This document shows, piece by piece, positions 18,696 through 23,282 of a stretch of DNA of 23,282 nt (the stretch's first letter is position 1; each line of letters begins with the position of its first letter). The DNA comes from Euprymna scolopes (taxonomy: Eukaryota; Mollusca; Cephalopoda; Sepiida; Sepiolidae), in contig CM044505.1 in the NCBI GenBank assembly GCA_024364805.1, forward strand, positions 41,596,926 to 41,620,207, read 5' to 3'. The position numbers and the translations under genes are program-made. The notes under the pieces are model-generated. The model did no database searches, had not been told where the DNA came from, and saw only the letters and a list, made by a program, of their open reading frames with translations.

Positions 18696-20019
18696 CACTC
18701 ATGAGCAAAAAAAATGGGCCAAACAAACTTTATCGCACTAAAAGCTATATTGAACAAAGAACAATTGAACAAGGAAACTTAAACGAGACTAATAACACAG
18801 AACAGGACATTTACTTTAATAAATTCTTAGGATGGAATCGCATTCCCTTTTGATTTTTAAAAAAAATCAATCCTTTTAGACATGCTCTCAACCAAAGTGG
18901 AACACTGTGAAGAGGAGATGCTATTCCATTCGCTTTGCACAGTTTCCCACAGTTTGTTATTGTTCTCAAAAGTTCTTCTGGCCAATGCACAAGATATTAT
19001 TGACCAAATATTCTCGATTGGGTTTAAATCGGGGCTTTGACCTAACCAAAATATCACATCAATTAAATTCTCAGAAAACAATTTTCTTGTGACTTTAGCA
19101 GTGTGTGCATGGACATTATCATGTTGAAAAGTGTTCTGGGATATTCCCAGCTTCTGGATACCTTAGTAACAGTCCTATTTCTTATATTCGAATGTATTCC
19201 TTTGCATTGATTGACTTCTCACATCTTATAAGTTCCTCAACTCCTGCTGCAGTAAAATTTCCCCATACCATTATCCCTCCATTCCCGTGTTTAACTGTCG
19301 ATTTTATGCAACTTGGCAAAAATCTTTCTCCAGTTCCTCGATTGCATCATTCAGGAGCATCGGGAGTATCACTAACAAGACAAAATCTTGATTCATCTAA
19401 CCAGAAAACATTCCTGAACCAGTCTGTATCTTTCTTGCTATAACCTGAGAAAAATCTCTTTCTATCATTGATGTTTTTCTTAGATAAAAGTGGCTGCTTT
19501 GCACACCTTTTAAAGAAAAATCCCATTTCTTTCATTCGTCTAGATATTGTATATCTAGAAAGAGAATTTCCAGCCCCTGTTTTGAATTCTTTGCTATGGT
19601 CAACATAAGTTTTTTTTTTTGATCTTTTAAAACAGTTAATTTAAGCCTGTGGCCGTCCTTCAAAGTGGATGCTCTAGGGCGACCAGATTTCCCTTTTATC
19701 AAGTGTTCGACTTCGAACCTTTGATCAATTCGTTTCACTATAGAAAGAGATGTTTTCACATTTTCTTTTCTTAAAATATCAAAAATCTGCTTGTAAGTCA
19801 TTTTGGACTACCTTAATCCTGCAATTTAGTTTTTTATATCCTTGCCAAGATGTTGTCTTACCATTTTAAGATTCATTTTTTCACTTATTATATACCATAA
19901 TAATAATGTTCTGCAAAATAGAAATTTTCAGTTAAAATTAACAAAAATTCATGGAAAATATTGAAAAATCGATTTCTTCCTTCTTTCACTCTTGGCCCAT
20001 TTTTTTTTTTTGCTCATAA

Positions 20020-20022
<3 letters not shown>
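18696..20022 (-). mobile_element. Tc1-family DNA transposon, full length, broken
   Basis: The termini are CACTCATGAGCAAAAAAAAT at the left and, reverse-complemented, TACTTATGAGCAAAAA at the right. Both run into ATGGGCCAA, giving inverted repeats of about 28-31 bp that differ mainly in the length of an A run. TA lies immediately outside both ends (18694-18695, 20023-20024), the duplication expected of Tc1/mariner. At 1327 bp the element has normal full-length Tc1 size and encloses a transposase relic on the minus strand. It lies within a TG/TA microsatellite, a natural TA-rich target. Confidence 0.93.
18857..19801 (-). pseudogene. Tc1-type DD34E transposase, inactivated
   Basis: The protein would cut and paste the surrounding element. 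Seen on the minus strand from the ATG at 19799-19801: an N-terminal helix-turn-helix-like part (MTYKQIFDILRKENV), the GRPR AT-hook-like link, then SRRMKEMGFFFKRCAKQPLL, the first catalytic Asp in FWLDESRF, VKHGNGGIMVWGNF, the second Asp in FQHDNVHAHTAK, and the Glu in SPDLNPIENIW. Asp to Glu has 34 residues between, the Tc1 signature, so all three catalytic residues remain. The reading is broken by a frameshift at an A-run near 19611-19620, a TGA after SDTPDAPE, a TAA after AKEYIRI, and a further frameshift near 19135. Identity of family is clear; activity is excluded for this copy. Confidence 0.92.

Positions 20023-20053
<31 letters not shown>
20023..20053. repeat. (TG)n-(TA)n microsatellite, right half of the Tc1 target
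   Basis: Same unit order as the left half at 18665-18695, so the two probably formed one microsatellite before the insertion. Confidence 0.9.
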
Positions 20054-20426
20054 TCTTATAGTATATACCAATCCTTATTTAAGAAGCTCAATGTACATTA
20101 CAGAGCAATATAGAGAATAAATGACAAATAAATTCAAAATGGCGTAATGGAAACATATTGAAGATATATGCAGCTTCTCTTCCAATTTTTGGATTTTAAT
20201 CATGTCAAATCACACTTCATTTCCTTTTGACGGATTGATTGTTGCTATTTCTTCTGATGAGTTAAGGGCAAAATAGATTCACTGATCGATATAATAATTA
20301 AGCAATTGATTTTGCGCTGCGAAACAGATACTGTCAAGAATTGTAAAAGTCAACTGAATTAAAGGAATAAATTATAAGCTGGTCAATATCATCAATTTTG
20401 GAATATAGTTTTTTTGTAATTTATTC

Positions 20427-20430
<4 letters not shown>
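20054..20430. other. AT-rich intronic sequence, nothing recognised
   Basis: No repeat or coding signal was identified. Confidence 0.45.

Positions 20431-20488
<58 letters not shown>
20431..20488. repeat. (TC)n-(TA)n compound microsatellite
   Basis: About 13 TC units run into about 15 TA units. Confidence 0.95.
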
Positions 20489-20490
<2 letters not shown>

Positions 20491-20509
20491 AAAAATAATA
20501 TATATACTG

Positions 20510-20555
20510 CTCCCCATGGGGAGGTACCAAATTGGTTAAAGGGAAAATTATTCCC
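20510..20555. repeat. Cluster of three short perfect palindromes
   Basis: CTCCCCATGGGGAG (20510-20523), ACCAAATTGGT (20526-20536) and GGGAAAATTATTCCC (20541-20555) follow each other within 46 bp, each able to form a small hairpin. GGTACC bridges the first two. The GC-rich first palindrome stands out in AT-rich surroundings. It may be the end of an interspersed repeat flanked by the two microsatellites. Confidence 0.7.
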
Positions 20556-20730
20556 AACTCGCATTCGTGAATAATTGAATTCAGTCAAAACATATCGCTA
20601 AAACCAAAACAAACAACACCTACACACACATATATATATATGAGGGGGGGTCAGAGAAGTATTGAAGGATTCTTTAAATAGAGACTTATTGAGATAATAA
20701 AAAGCTCAACATGTAAGGTGGAGCTTAAAT
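20556..20730. other. Spacer with short CA/TA run and G8, nothing else
   Basis: An ACACACA-TATATA run at about 20622-20641 is followed by GAGGGGGGGTC. No gene. Confidence 0.4.
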
Positions 20731-20907
20731 ACATGAGGAAAAATATCACTGGTGCATGTAGATTTATTTATCAATTCAATAAAGAAGATATATCAATGCG
20801 AGTGGTGGTTATAAAAGATTCATGTATCTTATTGAATTAATATATAAATAAATCTATATACGCTAGTGTATATTTTTTTGTATTAATATTTTTCCCTTCT
20901 CATATAT
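20731..20907. mobile_element. Foldback element (long imperfect inverted repeat)
   Basis: The left arm (20731-20783) matches the reverse complement of the right arm (20826-20907). Shared blocks come in mirrored order: ATGAG, GAAAAATAT, CACT-G-G--T-TAGATT, GATTTATTTAT and AATTCAATAA. The right arm carries a few short insertions. The loop of about 40 bases includes GCGAGTGGTGG. No TA or 8-bp target duplication is obvious and there is no coding capacity, so this is a MITE or foldback relic of unknown family. Confidence 0.72.
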
Positions 20908-22319
20908 ATTCGAATGAAAATTTATGAATTTATGCAAAGAAAAAAAAAGAAGCTTCCTCACAACATAGAATGTTTTGTTTTCTTTATTGTTTTTGGTTCT
21001 ACTTTTTTGTTATTTTGTTATTTAATGTTGCTAAAATACACTTTTAGCACAGTACTAGATTCCATCAATCTAAACTGTTTACCTATTTCTTAACTATCTT
21101 ACAAGGAGGATTATCTAATGTTTCTTTTATACATTTCAAATTGTTGTAGATTCATCCCAAAATAATACCTCACCCAAATCTTCAGGTATCCTAGCTTCAT
21201 GCTATTTAGTAAATGTCAATCACTTAAATTTCATAACTGGTAGCTGGAGTAAGTCAGCTTGTTTGAAATGTTTTAAAACAAAACTGTTATCTTAATTTTC
21301 ATAAAACTGAGATATTTACAATTTTTTAAGTGAGGAAACATTTCTAGAATATTAATAGTACACACTTAGTCATCTAAAACATCGTTTGTTCTTTAAAGCC
21401 TCTTTTTTAATTAAAAATAGTGGTGAGAACAAGTATTTTTTTTTACGTTATTATATGCTAATTACACATTCAATCAAACTTTATCAATGTGGAGGAACAA
21501 TTTTGGCTTTTTGTATCTGAAAATGAAGATTTAAAAAATTTTTAAAAAATTTTTGAACGTTGGTCATCGCAATTACTTTCAAATTGACTCTAAATTGAGT
21601 TATTAAAAACTGCAATAAAGTGTACAAAAACTATATGACAGAATACCTTCCAAAAAAGCAATAACCGTATTCTATCAACCGAGAGCCCACAGAAAACAAG
21701 CGCTTATATAATCAAGTAAAAAATAGTAAGATAATGAAATTTTGATGACCCATGTAGATTGTGTCTGAATGAGAAATTTGAAATTTCAAACTTTAAAAAC
21801 TACCAAAAGCTGTTAAATTGTAGAAATGAAATAACAAACACTTGCATGCAGAGAATAAACTTTAATTTAGGATAACAATACACAAGAACAATAATCTAAA
21901 ATAATTAAATAAAAAACTAAACAAACAGCTAAAAATAAAAAAAAAACCTATGCTAAGCATGCACGTGTTAAAATAAGGTAACCTATTAATTTGACACATT
22001 AGAACAAAAGAACAGGAAGTAAAAGTCGGTTGAACCTTTTTTTTTGCAGAATGTTTAGCTAATGATATCGTTCAACTGTCGGTTGAAATGGCAAAGAATT
22101 TGATTGGTTAGCTTGTTAGACTAAACGCCACGTTTATATAAAAGCAATAAATAACACAAATACTATACATTTTATCATGACGATTTCCTATGAGAATGAC
22201 TTGTGGAAATCACTCTTTAGCTTAATTGCCATAAATATATTTTCCTAACTTACTACTTAGTTCTACTCATATAGTTCATACTGTGAAAATAAATATTGAA
22301 AATCGATACATAAAATACA
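20908..22319. other. AT-rich intronic sequence, nothing recognised
   Basis: Includes a self-complementary A6T5A6T5 run (about 21534-21555). No supported gene, RNA or repeat family. Confidence 0.45.
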
Positions 22320-22990
22320 GAGTGTCTTATCAGAGGAGGAGAGAAGATGCTAGGTAATATATTACAGATGCGACGTCTATCGATAACTACATTAGGAGTG
22401 AAATAATAGGGTGTGAAAGGGAGAGGATAATATGTTAAAACTGTGGAGGGAGGGAAATAGGAGAACTACAATGATTTATGCGATAGAGGAGGAAGATTTC
22501 TGATATTACAAAATGGAGATAGATGAATACTACATTTGCCATCGTAGGTTATGAGGTATGTGTTCAATATACGTGTGCCTATGTGCATCTGTACTATCGG
22601 GAGGAATATAGGAGGAGTGATTGTAGGTAGATGTTTTTATAATTATATGGAATTAGGGATTATAACTAGATAAGGAGTTTTCTTGAAATAGGGGCTGATG
22701 CTAGGTCAATATATATTAGAAGGGAATCAGAATGACAACTTAGTATTAACGAAGTATAAATTATAAAATAATAAAAAAATAGATAATACAATAAAACAAT
22801 AAAAGATAAAAGATGGAATATAAAAAACATAAATGAATAAAATAAAGAATAAACAACAAGTACAATAAAAAGATAAAAAATATAAAAGAATAAGGGATAA
22901 AACAGTATAAGAAATACAGAAGATATTAAATATAAAGAATAAAAATAAAATACATAGTAAAATTAAATAAAAATACAACAAGAAGAAAAT
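22320..22990 (+). repeat. Strand-asymmetric purine-rich then adenine-rich tract
   Basis: From about 22320 to 22700 the plus strand has far more G than C (for example 17 G against 3 C at 22381-22440) with GGAGGA-type words. From about 22750 to 22985 it is dominated by A in irregular AATAAA/AAGATAAA words with almost no C. The minus strand gives an open frame of 84 codons here, but only because T-rich codons avoid stops. It resembles a decayed simple repeat. Confidence 0.65.
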
Positions 22991-23255
22991 TCTTTTAAGG
23001 TAAGAGAATGTACTTAATTAGCAAAGGAGTAGAGATGTTATCAAGTGTTCTGAGGTCCAAGTTGAGTGCACAGTAGTCATAGAAATACGTTTTTTTGTGG
23101 GGTGGGGTGGTATTGTTAATGAACAGAAGCTTCGTAGTAAGTTAGGGAAGTTCTGTTTCAATAATCCAATTTACTACGCGAGGCAAGGCGATTCAGAGTA
23201 GAATGTAGTGGCTTGTGATGGAATGTTTGATTCCTTTTAATATAGTGGAGGCGGA
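22991..23255. other. Terminal intronic segment with a small inverted repeat
   Basis: CGTAGTAAGTT (23133-23143) and AATTTACTACG (23168-23178) form an 11-bp stem with one mismatch around a 24-base loop. A GGGGTGGGGTGG run lies at about 23099-23110. No gene was seen. Confidence 0.4.
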
Positions 23256-23282
23256 ATATATATATATATATATATATATATA
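23256..23282. repeat. (TA)n microsatellite at the window end
   Basis: TA units run to the last base, so the true length is unknown. Confidence 0.95.

Larger units (their letters stand above)
7168..23282 (+). other. MADD downstream intron (5' part)
   Basis: It begins with a consensus GTAAGC donor. The next MADD exon should open with a VEV-like continuation and soon encode the LPLELLGV-type central DENN stretch. I did not see that in any plus-strand frame to the window end. Over 16 kb of intron full of transposon relics is in keeping with large-genome molluscs. Confidence 0.55.

Noticed and set aside
19105-19443. 112-codon plus-strand frame, the longest in the window
   Set aside because: It is antisense to the Tc1 transposase relic, which has catalytic motifs on the other strand.
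22727-22981. 84-codon minus-strand frame encoding a hydrophobic F/L/I/Y-rich peptide
   Set aside because: It is the complement of an A-rich low-complexity tract; stops are avoided by composition, and no gene signal surrounds it.

Overview
This is an AT-rich, intron-like stretch of an animal nuclear genome. Repeats, decayed transposons and microsatellites of TA, TC, TG and AC units make up most of what can be recognised. The repeat mix (several LINE families, a Penelope-like fragment, Tc1/mariner and hAT-type DNA elements, tRNA-like SINE candidates) and the very large introns fit a lophotrochozoan, with a cephalopod mollusc as my best guess. That taxonomic call is inference. No bacterial-style gene, operon, CRISPR array, rRNA or intact tRNA is visible.

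Only one host coding segment can be supported: a 142-base exon at 7026-7167 (+). It encodes 47 residues of the DENN module of MADD (Rab3 GEP / DENN-MADD), a guanine-nucleotide exchange factor for Rab3/Rab27-type GTPases. The exon has a good 3' splice site and a GAG|GTAAGC donor. No neighbouring MADD exon is recognisable, so the window reads as more than 7 kb of the upstream intron, one exon, and more than 16 kb of the downstream intron. A (TG)10-T8-C6-AG tract lies 48 bases before the acceptor and looks like a competing acceptor.

Left part (1-7025): ATC/TA microsatellite; four exact-length copies of a 27-bp minisatellite; a LINE C-terminal scrap (about 605-760); a palindromic-ended MITE with a telomere-like CCCTAA patch (874-1284); a second hAT-type MITE with CAGGGCTCTA ends (2500-2996); a dead LINE on the minus strand (about 3975-5262); and another LINE tail with a zinc-finger-like end on the plus strand (about 5630-6155).

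Middle (7168-14800): a tRNA-like SINE relic (minus strand, about 8170-8260), a GC-richer patch (8380-8656), an RTE-like 3' tail ending in a CT/CA microsatellite (about 11360-11745), a Penelope-like RT scrap abutting a 5'-truncated LINE (13585-14198) of the same family as the minus-strand copy at 3975-5262, and a pair of 47-bp direct repeats 360 bp apart.

Right part (14800-23282): a 67-bp palindromic mariner MITE (15891-15957), an 84-nt hairpin shaped like an animal pre-miRNA (16610-16693), a tRNA-like SINE candidate (about 17171-17260), a complete-length but broken Tc1-family transposon inside a TG/TA microsatellite (18696-20022), a cluster of three short perfect palindromes (20510-20555), a long foldback element (20731-20907), and a strongly strand-asymmetric purine/adenine-rich tract (about 22320-22990). 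I found no convincing new multi-gene system. The best leads are the pre-miRNA-like hairpin and the splice-site arrangement at the MADD exon.
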